Shown: piece after piece, positions 45,992 through 54,613 of the stretch
How positions within the stretch are numbered: position 1 is the first letter of the stretch
Layout: each line of letters opens with the position of its first letter
Source: Corynebacterium sp. CNJ-954
GTDB lineage: Bacteria > Actinomycetota > Actinomycetes > Mycobacteriales > Mycobacteriaceae
Assembly: GCF_001942345.1 (NCBI RefSeq)
Contig: NZ_MKKI01000041.1
Coordinates: 212,998-276,997, forward strand
Length of the DNA stretch: 64,000 bases
Reading direction: 5' to 3'
Program-made: the position numbers and the translations under genes
Notes under the pieces: generated by a model
Told to the model about the DNA's origin: nothing
What the model saw: the letters and a program-made list of their open reading frames with translations, nothing else
Databases searched by the model: none

Positions 45992-48073
45992 ATGAGCTCC
46001 AGCAGCACCAGAAGTACCGGACACACCGGCACCACCATCGTCGTCATCGGCGGCGGACCACGCGGCATCTCCGTCCTCGAGCGACTCAGCGCCCTGGTGC
46101 GCGACCGCAGTCACACCGCCACCCCTGCGACCTGCCCGGTCACCGTGCACATCATCGACGACGTCGCCGTCGGCACCGGCCGCATCTGGCGCACCGACCA
46201 GACACGCACACTGTGCATGAACACCCTGGCCGACGCCGTCACCCTGTTCACGGAACCGGGGTCCTCAGTGACCGCACCTGTGCTCGAGGGGCCGACCATG
46301 TACGAGTGGATCCGCCTGCTGCGTGGCGAATCCCTGGAGGACGGCCCGGAGGGGGCCGACCCGACCGGGGCGAAAACCGCGCTGTTCTCCGCCCACCCCG
46401 CCACCGTCCCGGACGATTTCGCCGACGAGATCGCCGGGTCACGGCCTGAATCGCATCCGTCGCGCGCCCTCTACGGCCACTACCTGCAGTGGGTCTTCGA
46501 CACGGTCGTCGCCCGTCTCCCCGAGGGCCTGAACCTGGAGACCCACACCACCCGCGCCACCGACATCACTGCTCTCACCTCACCCGACGACGCCGGCCGC
46601 GACCGCATCACCCTGCAGGACGGCAACGTGATCGACGCCGACGCCACCGTCCTGGCGCTGGGGTGGACCGACACCGAACCCGATGCCTTGGAGACCTTCA
46701 CCGCCCAGTCCGTGGAGCACTACCCCGAGCTGGCGTGGGTTCGTCCGGGCAACCCCGCCGACCAGGATGCCGACGCACTCCCCGCCGGTGAGAATGTCGT
46801 GGTCCGGGGCCTCGGCATGGGGTTGTTCGACCTCATGGCCATGGTCACCGTCGACCGGGGCGGACGGTTCCGGCGCGACGACTCCACGCGTTCCGGCCTG
46901 CGCTACGAACCGTCGGGACGCGAACCGCGCCTCGTCGTCTCCTCCCACCACGGATACCCCTACCAGCCGAAACCCGTCTACAACGCCCTGCCGCCCGCCG
47001 CCCGGATGCCGCGGTTCCGTGCCGAACTCACCGCCCTTCCGTCGGACGCCCCGGCGGGATCCGTCGACTTCGGCGACCGGCTGTGGCCGGCACTGCTGCG
47101 CGACGCCCACGAGGCGTACTACCGCGTCCTCCTGCGCGGGTCGGCCGACGACACCCTCCTCGCCGGCGTCATCGGCGTGATCGACAACTCCGACGACCCC
47201 TGGATGCTCCACGAGGACCCCGCACTGGCGGCACTGGTGCCCGATGCCGCGGACCGCTTCGACATACCCGGTTTCGCCGATCCCGTCGCCGCCTACCTCC
47301 GCCGTCGGACGGCGGACGGCGAGGCGACCCCCACTATCGACGAACTGACCGCACACATCGCCGACCGGCTCACCCGCGACCTGCACGAGGCCTCACTCGG
47401 CACCGACTCCGCCGTCAAGGCGGGGCTGCAGGTCATCGGTTCCGCGCGCAAACCCGCCCAGGTCGCCGACCAGCCCGGACGATTCACCCTGGAGTCCCGT
47501 CGCGGCGCCTACGCGGAACTGCGTCGCGTGGGCCAGATGGTCGGCTCCGGACCGCCCGCGTTCCGGACCGCCGAACTGCTCTGCCTCGTCGACGCCGGTT
47601 ACGTCCGCTTCCTCGGCGGGCACCCGACGGTGGTGATTGACCCGGAAGCACCGGCGTTCATCATGTCCTCGGAAACCACCGGTGACCACCCTGTCGCGGC
47701 AACCGCCCTGGTGGACGCCTGGTTGCACAAACCGTCCGCACGCGACAGCGCCGATCCCGTCACCGCCGCCCTGGTGCGCGATGCCCGGCTGCGCCCGTTC
47801 GTCTTCTCCAGCGCAGAGACATCCTCCGAGATCGTCTCCAAGGCTCCGGAGGTGGACCTCACCACGTCACGGCTGGTGCATGTCGACGGGACGGTGGACC
47901 CGCGGGTCCACATGCTCGGCATTCCGCTGCAGGAGGTGCGTGCCGACATGACGATCTCACCGATGCCACGCACGGACCCGCTCATGCTGCAGGAGACGGA
48001 CGCGGCAGCGGTGTCGGCGCTGACGGCGCTGACGACACTGTCGGTGCCGTCAGTGGCACCATGGAACGGATGA
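45992..48073 (+). CDS. FAD/NAD(P)-binding protein (PF13454-type)
   Basis: A 693-aa flavoprotein-like enzyme. The Rossmann motif VVIGGGPRGISVLERL lies at residues 17-32. Other family features are HIIDDVAVGTGRIWRTDQ, LCMNTLADAVTLF, HPSRALYGHYLQWVF, VLALGWTDTEPD and VVVRGLGMGLFDLMAMVT. The family is usually annotated only as FAD/NAD(P)-binding; some members act beside amino-acid N-hydroxylases or sulphur metabolism genes. It faces the ABC/CMD operon across a shared intergenic region with a palindrome, so a common pathway is plausible. It overlaps the glycosylase gene. Confidence 0.82.
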   Translation: MSSSSTRSTGHTGTTIVVIGGGPRGISVLERLSALVRDRSHTATPATCPVTVHIIDDVAVGTGRIWRTDQTRTLCMNTLADAVTLFTEPGSSVTAPVLEGPTMYEWIRLLRGESLEDGPEGADPTGAKTALFSAHPATVPDDFADEIAGSRPESHPSRALYGHYLQWVFDTVVARLPEGLNLETHTTRATDITALTSPDDAGRDRITLQDGNVIDADATVLALGWTDTEPDALETFTAQSVEHYPELAWVRPGNPADQDADALPAGENVVVRGLGMGLFDLMAMVTVDRGGRFRRDDSTRSGLRYEPSGREPRLVVSSHHGYPYQPKPVYNALPPAARMPRFRAELTALPSDAPAGSVDFGDRLWPALLRDAHEAYYRVLLRGSADDTLLAGVIGVIDNSDDPWMLHEDPALAALVPDAADRFDIPGFADPVAAYLRRRTADGEATPTIDELTAHIADRLTRDLHEASLGTDSAVKAGLQVIGSARKPAQVADQPGRFTLESRRGAYAELRRVGQMVGSGPPAFRTAELLCLVDAGYVRFLGGHPTVVIDPEAPAFIMSSETTGDHPVAATALVDAWLHKPSARDSADPVTAALVRDARLRPFVFSSAETSSEIVSKAPEVDLTTSRLVHVDGTVDPRVHMLGIPLQEVRADMTISPMPRTDPLMLQETDAAAVSALTALTTLSVPSVAPWNG

Positions 48074-48693
48074 TCGACTTCACCGCGTCCCCCGAAACCG
48101 TCGCCCCACAACTCCTCGGCGCCACCCTGCGGCGCCACACCCCCGAAGGCATGGTCGCCGTGGTGTTGACCGAGGTCGAGGCCTACCCCGGCGAGGGCGA
48201 CCCCGCGTCACACACCTACAACGGCCCCACACCGCGCTGTCTCACGATGTTCGGACCTCCCGGCCGCCTGTACGTCTACGCCAGCTACGGCATCCACCGT
48301 GCCGGCAACCTGGTCTGCAAAGCCGAGGGTGCAGGTGCCGGGGTGCTGATGCGTGCCGGGCGTGTGGTCGAGGGCATGGACCTGGTCCGGCAGCGCCGCG
48401 GTCCGAAACCGACCGACGACGGGCTGGCCCGGGGGCCGGGGAACCTCGGTGCGACGCTCGGGCTCGACCTTGAGCTCAACGGATCGTCGATATCGCAGGA
48501 CGGGCATGCCGAGGCTGCAGATGCCGCTGGCGCCACGGGTACCACCGGTTTTCATCTGAGCGCCGCCAGTACTCCCGTTGACTGGGTGGCGGGCCCCAGG
48601 ATCGGAATCTCGAAGAACAAGGAAGCGCCGTTGCGGTTCTGGATCCCCGGCGACCGGACGGTCACGACACCGCGGGGCCGTCCACGGGTGTAA
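48070..48693 (+). CDS. DNA-3-methyladenine glycosylase (AAG/MPG family)
   Basis: Base-excision repair enzyme that removes alkylated purines; 207 aa. The family motif LTEVEAYPGEGDPASHTYNG contains the catalytic Glu (E37 here) ahead of Ala-Tyr. Other conserved blocks are GRLYVYASYGIHRAGNLVC and GLARGPGNLGATLGL, and the C-terminal PRIGISKNKEAPLRFW. The start is ambiguous: ATG 48070 gives an ATGA overlap with the preceding stop, as in several operons here, while ATG 48061 adds three residues. Coupled to the FAD protein gene. Confidence 0.92.
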   Translation: MIDFTASPETVAPQLLGATLRRHTPEGMVAVVLTEVEAYPGEGDPASHTYNGPTPRCLTMFGPPGRLYVYASYGIHRAGNLVCKAEGAGAGVLMRAGRVVEGMDLVRQRRGPKPTDDGLARGPGNLGATLGLDLELNGSSISQDGHAEAADAAGATGTTGFHLSAASTPVDWVAGPRIGISKNKEAPLRFWIPGDRTVTTPRGRPRV

Positions 48694-48723
48694 CGGCGTT
48701 TCGCACGTAGGCTGGGTCTCACC

Positions 48724-49137
48724 ATGACACCTACACCACACTCCGCATCCGCCAACACGGAGTCCCGCGACGGCTGGACGTACATCGACGGCCTCGCGGA
48801 CGCTCACCCCGGGACCGTGAAGTCCGACTACGACATCCCCCGCACCGACTACACGCAGGCGAAACCCGCAGTGGAGCGGCTCGCCCGGGTCGACGGGACC
48901 ATTGTGACCCGCCTGGCGTTCCGCGAGGGCGACGTAATGGCGGACCACACCGCGGCGGCTCCGATCCTGATTCTCGGGCAGGCCGGCACCGTTGAGGTAT
49001 CCGTCCAACGCGACGGCGACGGCGGCACGGATCTGGTGACGCTCTCCCCCGGCTCGGCAGTGCACATCGAGGCAGGGCGCGTCCACAGCTTGCGTGCGGA
49101 GGAACCTGCTACCGCGACACTGATCGTGCTCGGCTGA
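48724..49137 (+). CDS. Cupin-domain protein
   Basis: A small (137 aa) beta-barrel protein. The two cupin motifs appear as LAFREGDVMADHTAAAPILILGQAGTVEV and LSPGSAVHIEAGRVHSLRAEEPATATLIVL. Metal ligands are partly conserved (His in the first motif and His in GRVHSL). The likely role is small-molecule binding or isomerisation, as is common for stand-alone cupins; it is unproven. A TAGGCT-like -10 lies 10 nt before the ATG. Confidence 0.82.
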   Translation: MTPTPHSASANTESRDGWTYIDGLADAHPGTVKSDYDIPRTDYTQAKPAVERLARVDGTIVTRLAFREGDVMADHTAAAPILILGQAGTVEVSVQRDGDGGTDLVTLSPGSAVHIEAGRVHSLRAEEPATATLIVLG

Positions 49138-49164
49138 ATACGACGGCCCCCACCGTCCCCACAC

Positions 49165-49485
49165 TCAGCGGTGTTTACATCCGGGCCAGCAGCAGGGGCG
49201 GCGCTTGCCTTCCTCCAGTTCCTCACAGGTACGTCGCACGCGGCGGGCGCGTGTCGCGGACTGCTTGGCGTCCTCCACCCAGCAGATGAATTCATTGCGG
49301 GCCAGTGGAGTGATGTCCTCCCACAGCTCCAGGACGCTTCTGCTCACCGACGGGCTACCGTCGTCACCGTCTCCCCGTGGGCCACCGAGCACTGCGGCAC
49401 GCAGGTCGTCGGGCAGTTCGTGGACGACACCGCCCGACACCGCAGCCGTAGTGGACGAGGCACCTGAGGATGTTGGTGTGGTCAT
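49165..49485 (-). CDS. YdeI/OmpD-associated-family protein
   Basis: A 106-aa protein. VVHELPDDLRAAV near the N-terminus and SVLELWEDITPLARNEFICWVEDAKQSATRARRVRRTCEELEEGKRRPCCWPGC match the short YdeI/bacteriocin-protection-like family (PF13376 type). Three Cys residues occur near the C-terminus (CCWPGCKHR). The start is set by TAGCTT 7 nt before the ATG (box 49498-49493), not the longer frame to 49554. A direct-repeat array lies upstream at 49553. Confidence 0.75.
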   Translation of the reverse strand: MTTPTSSGASSTTAAVSGGVVHELPDDLRAAVLGGPRGDGDDGSPSVSRSVLELWEDITPLARNEFICWVEDAKQSATRARRVRRTCEELEEGKRRPCCWPGCKHR

Positions 49486-49552
49486 GGTTCTGAAGCTACA
49501 CCGTGGATACCGACGCCACCAGAGCTCCGGACGTACCGGCGCCGAGCCCCTC

Positions 49553-49600
49553 ATTCACACCGCATTCGCAAACATTCACACCGATTCACACATTCGTGCA
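49553..49600. repeat. ATTCACAC direct repeats with 10-11 bp period
   Basis: ATTCACACC (49553), ATTCGCAAA (49564), ATTCACACC (49574), ATTCACAC (49584) and ATTCGTGC (49592) recur about once per helical turn. A further ATTCACACAC lies at 49624. The array is 70-140 nt upstream of the YdeI-like gene start and follows the end of the gene at 49626. It looks like a multimeric regulator site. Confidence 0.55.
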
Positions 49601-49625
49601 CGGCACCTCCCCAGGATTGAATGAT

Positions 49626-50375
49626 TCACACACGGTAGGCGCGGACAGCGTCCCACCTGGGGTCTTTCTCCTCGTCGACCACAGTGTCCCCGTACTGCCA
49701 GGCGGACGCGACGGTACGCAGCGTATTCAGCACCGATCTGTCGACGACGGCCGGGGATGTCGAATCCAGGTAGAAGTGCAGCGTGTCCGCCCCTGGCCGG
49801 AACTCGGTGACCGCGAGGACCCCGGCGTTGTTCTCGTCGACAGTGTCGGCGAGTGCCTCCCGGACAGCACCGGAGCGGTCCTCGATCTGCGCCATCGTCA
49901 GGTCCGATGACGCCACCGCATCAGTCACCAGCGTGACCGACACGCGCAGGTCACAGCCCGGGGCCACTGTCGGGGACAACGGCAGGATCACCTGCGCCGT
50001 GGCGAGGACCCCGTCATGATCGACGTGCAGGTCCGTGCGAGCCGGACGGCCGTCCGGGTCGACTGCCTCGCTGGCCATGCGGTCCACCCGGTTCTGCACG
50101 TCGGCCATGCTCACGGCGTTACCGGGACTGCGGTCGGTGACGGTCACCTCACCCAACCAGGCGTCCGCCCGCTCCGCACCGAGCGCGGCCTCGAGCATCG
50201 CGGTGGCCGCCTGGGCGTCGGGCGCACTGTCGCCGGACGGTCCCTGCGCACCGAACAGGCTGCGGCGCAGGGCCTCTGTCGCCGCCGAACCCCAGTCCGG
50301 GTGCCACACCTCCAGGTTCAACACGGTGTGACCGGCGGTGATCCCGATACGGCATGCAGCGGGGTCAGGGATCAC
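49626..50375 (-). CDS. Hypothetical protein coupled to cystathionine gamma-synthase
   Basis: A 249-aa protein starting MIPDPAACRIGITAGHTVLNLEVWHPD. No domain was recognised. It has two similar acidic beta-rich halves (AWLGEVTVTDRSPGNAVSMADVQNRVD; LRVSVTLVTDAVASSDLTMAQIEDRSG). The ATG overlaps the stop of the upstream metB-like gene (ATGA), so it is translated with it, but nothing in the sequence links it to methionine synthesis. Confidence 0.72.
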   Translation of the reverse strand: MIPDPAACRIGITAGHTVLNLEVWHPDWGSAATEALRRSLFGAQGPSGDSAPDAQAATAMLEAALGAERADAWLGEVTVTDRSPGNAVSMADVQNRVDRMASEAVDPDGRPARTDLHVDHDGVLATAQVILPLSPTVAPGCDLRVSVTLVTDAVASSDLTMAQIEDRSGAVREALADTVDENNAGVLAVTEFRPGADTLHFYLDSTSPAVVDRSVLNTLRTVASAWQYGDTVVDEEKDPRWDAVRAYRV

Positions 50376-51637
50376 AGGGCGTCCAGGGCCTGCGCGAGAT
50401 CGGCGAGGAGGTCATCGATGTTCTCGATGCCGACCGAGATGCGCACCAGGTCATCCGGCACCTCCAGTGCGGACCCGGCGGCGGACTGGTGGGTCATCTT
50501 CGCCGGGTGCTCCAGCAACGACTCCACCCCGCCGAGAGACTCCGCCAGGCAGATCAGGCGGGTGTTCTCGCAGAACTGCAGGGCCGGTGCCTCACCACCG
50601 GCGAAGCGGACGGAGACCATGGCGCCGAAGCCGTCCATCTGCCGGACGGCGATGTCATGCCCGGTGTGGCCGGGCAGCCCCGGGTACAGCACCCGGGAGA
50701 TCTCGGGACGCCCGTCCAGGTACTCGGCGACGGCCTGCGCGTTGGCACAGTGACGGTCCATGCGTACCCCGAGGGTCTTGATGCCGCGGTACGTCAGGTA
50801 CGCGTCGAAGGGGCTGGGCACTGCGCCGACACCGCCCTGGAGGAAGAGGAGCTCACCGTCCAGATCCTCGTCGTCAGTGACGACGACGCCGCCCACCACG
50901 TCCGAGTGCCCGCCGAGGTACTTCGTGGTCGAGTGCATCACGACGTCCGCCCCGAGCGCCAACGGACGCTGCAGGTACGGGCTGGCGAAGGTGTTGTCGA
51001 CGACAAGCTTGGCGGGGTGGCCCTTCAGCGCGTCAGCCGTGGCGGCGATGTCGGTGATCCCGAGCAGCGGGTTGGTGGGGGTCTCGAGCCAGACCAGTTT
51101 CGTGTCCTCACGCAGTGCACCGGCGACCTGCGCGGTGTCGGAGGTGTCGACGACCGACACCTCCACTCCCCAGTCACGGTAGGTGGTGTCGAGGAGACGG
51201 AACGTCCCGCCGTAGGCGTCGTTACCGAGGATGACGTGGGCACCGGGGTACAGCAGGGCGCGCAGGACGGTGTCCGTCGCCGCCATCCCGGAGGCGAACG
51301 CCCGCCCGAACTTCGCGCCCTCCAGCGCTGCGACGGTCTCCTCCAGTGCCGTGACGGTGGGGTTGCCGCACCGCGAGTACTCGAATCCCCCGCGCAGCCG
51401 GGCGACTCCGTCCTGCGCATAGGTGGTCGACGCGTAGATCGGCGCGTTGATCGCCCCGGTCTGGCCGTCCGGCTCGTAACCCGAATGGATGGCATTCGTG
51501 TCGAACCCGAACGGGCGGCCCGCAGCGTCAGTCAGTCGCTGGCGTGCCTGCAGGGCTGCGGCGCGGCGGGCGGCGGTACCGGCGTCAGCGCGCGTTTCAT
51601 GCTCATTGGGCTGGCCGGACTGGTCGTCGCTGCTCAT
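50372..51637 (-). CDS. metB: Cystathionine gamma-synthase / trans-sulphuration PLP enzyme
   Basis: PLP-dependent enzyme of the Cys/Met metabolism family, 421 aa. It most likely joins an activated homoserine with cysteine to give cystathionine. The Schiff-base lysine is K239 in HSTTKYLGGHSD; other marks are YSRCGNPTVTALEE (88-100), FASGMAATDTVL and VVDNTFASPYLQRPL. A 40-residue Ala/Arg-rich N-terminal extension precedes the usual start (FGFDTNAIHSGY). An AGGAGA site directly before the ATG supports translating it. Cystathionine gamma-lyase is a close alternative that motifs alone do not exclude. Confidence 0.88.
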   Translation of the reverse strand: MSSDDQSGQPNEHETRADAGTAARRAAALQARQRLTDAAGRPFGFDTNAIHSGYEPDGQTGAINAPIYASTTYAQDGVARLRGGFEYSRCGNPTVTALEETVAALEGAKFGRAFASGMAATDTVLRALLYPGAHVILGNDAYGGTFRLLDTTYRDWGVEVSVVDTSDTAQVAGALREDTKLVWLETPTNPLLGITDIAATADALKGHPAKLVVDNTFASPYLQRPLALGADVVMHSTTKYLGGHSDVVGGVVVTDDEDLDGELLFLQGGVGAVPSPFDAYLTYRGIKTLGVRMDRHCANAQAVAEYLDGRPEISRVLYPGLPGHTGHDIAVRQMDGFGAMVSVRFAGGEAPALQFCENTRLICLAESLGGVESLLEHPAKMTHQSAAGSALEVPDDLVRISVGIENIDDLLADLAQALDAL

Positions 51638-51793
51638 GTCTGCTCTCCTGGGCTGTTCGGGGGCTGTTCGGGGGCGGTTTCAGGGTTGGGACTGTGGCCT
51701 GGTCAGGGCTGATCGTGGCCATCCTACCGGACCAAGCGGTCTACACCTGGACGCGCCCCTCCCCTGATGCGGCACTCTGGCAGGCTGGGCGGC

Positions 51794-52402
51794 ATGACTG
51801 ACAGCCACACCGAAGACGACCTCCGTACCGCCGCCGACGCCGACGCCCGCACCATGTGGGAGCGCATGGTCGCAGGAGAGTACTACCTGGCCACCGATCC
51901 CACGATCTCCGCGGCGTCACTGGCGGCGAGGTCCGCCTGCTTCCGCCTGTCCCAGACCGACCCGGCCGAGACTGGGTCATGGGATGCGCAGGTACGCGAC
52001 CTGCTGGGCAGCGTCGGCACGGGGACGGAGGTCTGGCAGGGGCTCCGGGTCGACTACGGGACGAACATCCACCTGGGGGATGACGTGTTCATCAACGTCG
52101 ACGCGACGATCCTCGACGTCTGCCCCGTCACCCTGGGTGACCACTGCCGGATCGGCCCGGGCACGAAGTTCCTCACCCCGTTGCACCCGTTGGAGAACCA
52201 TGAACTGCGGGCGAGCGGCTGGGAGTACGGTGCGCCGATCACCCTGGGCCGCAACGTGTGGTTCGGAGGCGGGGTGACGGTGTGCGCCGGGGTGACCATC
52301 GGGGACAACGTGGTCGTCGGCGCGGGCTCCGTGGTGACCCGCGACCTGCCGTCGGACGTCCTGGCCGTGGGAACACCGGCACGGGTCGTGCGGGAGCTCT
52401 GA
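51794..52402 (+). CDS. Maltose/galactoside O-acetyltransferase family protein
   Basis: Left-handed beta-helix acetyltransferase, 202 aa. The N-terminal mac domain (MWERMVAGEYYLATDPTI) is followed by hexapeptide repeats (IHLGDDVFINVDATILDVCPVTLGDHCRIGPG). The catalytic His sits in LTPLHPLENH. The end (ITLGRNVWFGGGVTVCAGVTIGDNVVVGAGSVVTRDL) is typical of LacA/Maa. It transfers acetyl from acetyl-CoA to a sugar hydroxyl. It is divergent from metB. CAGGCT lies 7 nt before the ATG. Confidence 0.9.
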   Translation: MTDSHTEDDLRTAADADARTMWERMVAGEYYLATDPTISAASLAARSACFRLSQTDPAETGSWDAQVRDLLGSVGTGTEVWQGLRVDYGTNIHLGDDVFINVDATILDVCPVTLGDHCRIGPGTKFLTPLHPLENHELRASGWEYGAPITLGRNVWFGGGVTVCAGVTIGDNVVVGAGSVVTRDLPSDVLAVGTPARVVREL

Positions 52403-52449
52403 GAGTGGCCTGAACGGAGCAGACCCGGGGTACCCACGGGGGTAAGAAT

Positions 52450-52499
52450 GTTACGGGTGTTACTAATGTGACTGAAGTGACGTATGTTACTTATGTGAA
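52450..52499 (+). repeat. Six-copy 9-bp GTNAC direct-repeat array (MtrA-box-like)
   Basis: GTTAC (52450), GTTAC (52459), GTGAC (52468), GTGAC (52477), GTTAC (52486) and GTGAA (52495) recur exactly every 9 bp. A weaker pair, GTCAC (52512) and GTCCC (52521), follows. Published MtrA sites in actinobacteria are GTNAC-type direct repeats with about 9-bp spacing, usually two copies. Here the array lies 55-105 nt upstream of the secreted-protein gene at 52555. The assignment to MtrA is inference. Confidence 0.7.
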
Positions 52500-52554
52500 A
52501 CTTCCTCTCCTGTCACATTCGTCCCGTTTGCCGTAGCACCGAAAGCCTCAACCC

Positions 52555-54456
52555 GTGACTATCTTCCGCCGCACCTGCCGCAGCATCGCCGCTGCCGCCA
52601 CCGCCGTCGCCCTCAGCGTGGCCATGCTCCCCACTGCCACCGCACAGGAGGAGCCTCTCGCCGGTCCCGACGAGCGCCCCGCGTCCAACCCCGCCGACAT
52701 CGACCTCGGCCAGATCGGGGATCTGCTCGAGAACGAGATGATCCTCGACTACGTCGAACTGTGCCAGTCCGGCGATCTCAGCAACCTCCCCCTGAATGTC
52801 GCAGACACGGACGGGGAAGCGGACGACAGCCCGGAGGTCACCGCCGTCGCCGACTGCAGCCAGTCCACCGGTGACGGCATCGCCGTCGTTCTTCCCGAGA
52901 ACATCGAGGTCGGGGCCGCGGCCGAAGACATGACCATCGACCTCGGTGACGACATCACCATCCCCCTGATCGGCACGTTCCGCCTCGGGGAGCGCAATCT
53001 CATCGAGATTCTCAGCGCCGTCGTCCTGGACAAGGACAGCCTGAGCCCTGCCGTGCGGGCGGCGGCCAAGGCCCTCGGTTACCCCAGCATCGAGCCCCGT
53101 CGCCTGGGCGCCTACAGCACCTATGCGCAGGTTCAGCAGGATGCGGCGCTGCCGGTGAATGCGATCAAGGAACGGTACTGCGACGGTATCCCTCTCGGCA
53201 GTCGTTGCATCGGGACATGGCGGGAACGGACCGTCGACACAAACCTCACCAAGCGCACCGAGGCCCTGAAGATCGCCGAGTACCTCACCGGCCAGAAGTA
53301 CGACTACGCCAAGCCTGTCGAACTTCCGGAACGTCCTGCGCCGCGCGGCACCTCCACCATCATCGGTGACGGCACCCAGGTCGCCGCGTCCATGCGCGGC
53401 GGCGACGCCACCGCCGAAGCCCACGAACTGTTCGGCCTGCCCGGCATCGCCCTCGCCGCCGCCGACGAAGACCGCAGCTCCATCTCCTACACCCGTCTCG
53501 GCTTCGCCTCCGCGATGAACATGGACACCGACGAAATCGGCCTGACCTGGTTCGGCGGAGCACTCGACTTCGACCGTCTCCGTGAGGACGGCATCGTGGA
53601 CTTCGCCGGCGAGGAGGTGGAGGACATGATCAACACCGTCGACGACCTCGACGTCCCCGCCCTCAAGGAAGTCAGCTGCTTCGGACTGAACTCCCGCGCC
53701 ACCGCCGAAGGACTGGGCAAGTGCTCCAACATCCTCGGCACCATCGACACCTACCAGGACCTGCGTGACCCTGAGCCCGGTGAGCACCGCCAGACCCAGG
53801 TCGGCATCACCGACGTCACCTCCCTCGTCCTCGGCAACGACGCACTGCTCAAACAGTTCACCGGGGACGCCGAGAGCACCCCGTTCCTCGACGATCTGAT
53901 GCACAACGTCACCTCCGAGGATGACCGCCTGAAGTTCGCCAAGGACTTCGTCCGGCTGACCTCCGACACCTACACCGACGAGGTCGAGACCCCGCAGCTC
54001 GACGAGAACGGCAACCCCGTGCTCGACGAAAACGGCGAACCGGTGATGGAGACCACCACCCGTACCACTACGGCTGCACTGCTGACCAGCGACTACGGCT
54101 TCCGTGACCCCATCACCGTGGAATGGCTGGGCCAGCGCGTGGTCTTCTTCCCCGCGGCTGAGGTCAACGGGGACGAGCGCCCCAACTACCTCCACCTGCC
54201 GGAGATCGAAGCCGTCACCGAGGACGCCGACGCCGGTCTGCTCCCCAAGGTCAGCCTGGTCACCTGGGACAACGCTTTGGGTCTCGGCACTGTCGCGCTG
54301 GACGACCTGTCCCGGCCGGACGTCATCTTCGCCAACTGGCTTGACAGCGTGACCCTGGTGGACGACATCGTCTGGCTCAGCGGGCTGCTCGGCGGAGCGG
54401 GCGGAAGCTCCGGATCATCCGGTGGGGGCGACGACGCCGAGGTGCCTGCCGCGTAG
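52555..54456 (+). CDS. Large secreted protein of unknown function
   Basis: A 633-aa exported protein. The signal peptide is about residues 1-30 (MTIFRRTCRSIAAAATAVAL, cleavage near TATAQE). The mature part is acidic, has Cys pairs (YCDGIPLGSRCIG; SCFGLNSRATAEGLGKC), an Asp/Glu/Asn-rich insert (LDENGNPVLDENGEPV) and a Gly/Ser-rich end. No catalytic family was recognised. The start is GTG with a GAAAG site upstream. The GTNAC repeat array lies in the promoter region. A cell-envelope role is inferred from export and the possible MtrA control. Confidence 0.78.
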   Translation: MTIFRRTCRSIAAAATAVALSVAMLPTATAQEEPLAGPDERPASNPADIDLGQIGDLLENEMILDYVELCQSGDLSNLPLNVADTDGEADDSPEVTAVADCSQSTGDGIAVVLPENIEVGAAAEDMTIDLGDDITIPLIGTFRLGERNLIEILSAVVLDKDSLSPAVRAAAKALGYPSIEPRRLGAYSTYAQVQQDAALPVNAIKERYCDGIPLGSRCIGTWRERTVDTNLTKRTEALKIAEYLTGQKYDYAKPVELPERPAPRGTSTIIGDGTQVAASMRGGDATAEAHELFGLPGIALAAADEDRSSISYTRLGFASAMNMDTDEIGLTWFGGALDFDRLREDGIVDFAGEEVEDMINTVDDLDVPALKEVSCFGLNSRATAEGLGKCSNILGTIDTYQDLRDPEPGEHRQTQVGITDVTSLVLGNDALLKQFTGDAESTPFLDDLMHNVTSEDDRLKFAKDFVRLTSDTYTDEVETPQLDENGNPVLDENGEPVMETTTRTTTAALLTSDYGFRDPITVEWLGQRVVFFPAAEVNGDERPNYLHLPEIEAVTEDADAGLLPKVSLVTWDNALGLGTVALDDLSRPDVIFANWLDSVTLVDDIVWLSGLLGGAGGSSGSSGGGDDAEVPAA

Positions 54457-54504
54457 CGTCCGACCGCGTTCAGCGCCCCACGGCGCACCGCGACAACCAC
54501 CCAC

Positions 54505-54572
54505 AGGGCGGAATGTGAGTCTGAGGGCGCTGAGTTCGCCAACTCAGCGCCCTCAGACTCACATTCCGCCCT
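54505..54572. repeat. Perfect 32-bp inverted repeat with 4-nt loop
   Basis: The left arm 54505-54536 (begins AGGGCGGAATGTGAG) and right arm 54541-54572 (ends CTCACATTCCGCCCT) are exact complements around the loop CGCC. It lies 48 nt after the secreted-protein stop and 28 nt before the next -10 box. There is no T-run on either side, so it is not a canonical intrinsic terminator, although the stem could stop or protect transcripts. Confidence 0.95.
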
Positions 54573-54600
54573 TCCCCACACGAAGAGTTCTGACAAATGC

Positions 54601-54606
54601 TTATAT
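54601..54606 (+). promoter_or_regulatory. -10 box for leaderless lipoprotein gene
   Basis: TTATAT lies 7 nt before the ATG at 54614. It favours that ATG over the in-frame ATG at 54605, which would fall between the box and the transcription start. Confidence 0.55.
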
Positions 54607-54613
54607 GATTGTC

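Noticed and set aside
51638..51793. Possible methionine riboswitch or McbR operator upstream of metB
   Set aside because: No SAM-riboswitch-like helices or TAGAC-N6-GTCTA site were found; only a short duplicated CTGTTCGGGGG is present at about 51651-51672.
52513..54195. A 560-codon frame antisense to the secreted protein gene
   Set aside because: Valine/Gly/Asp-rich shadow; the plus frame has a signal peptide, promoter repeats and a normal domain-like sequence.
54505..54572. Hairpin considered as a standard intrinsic terminator
   Set aside because: There is no T-run after either arm and the stem is unusually long; kept as a repeat with unknown role.
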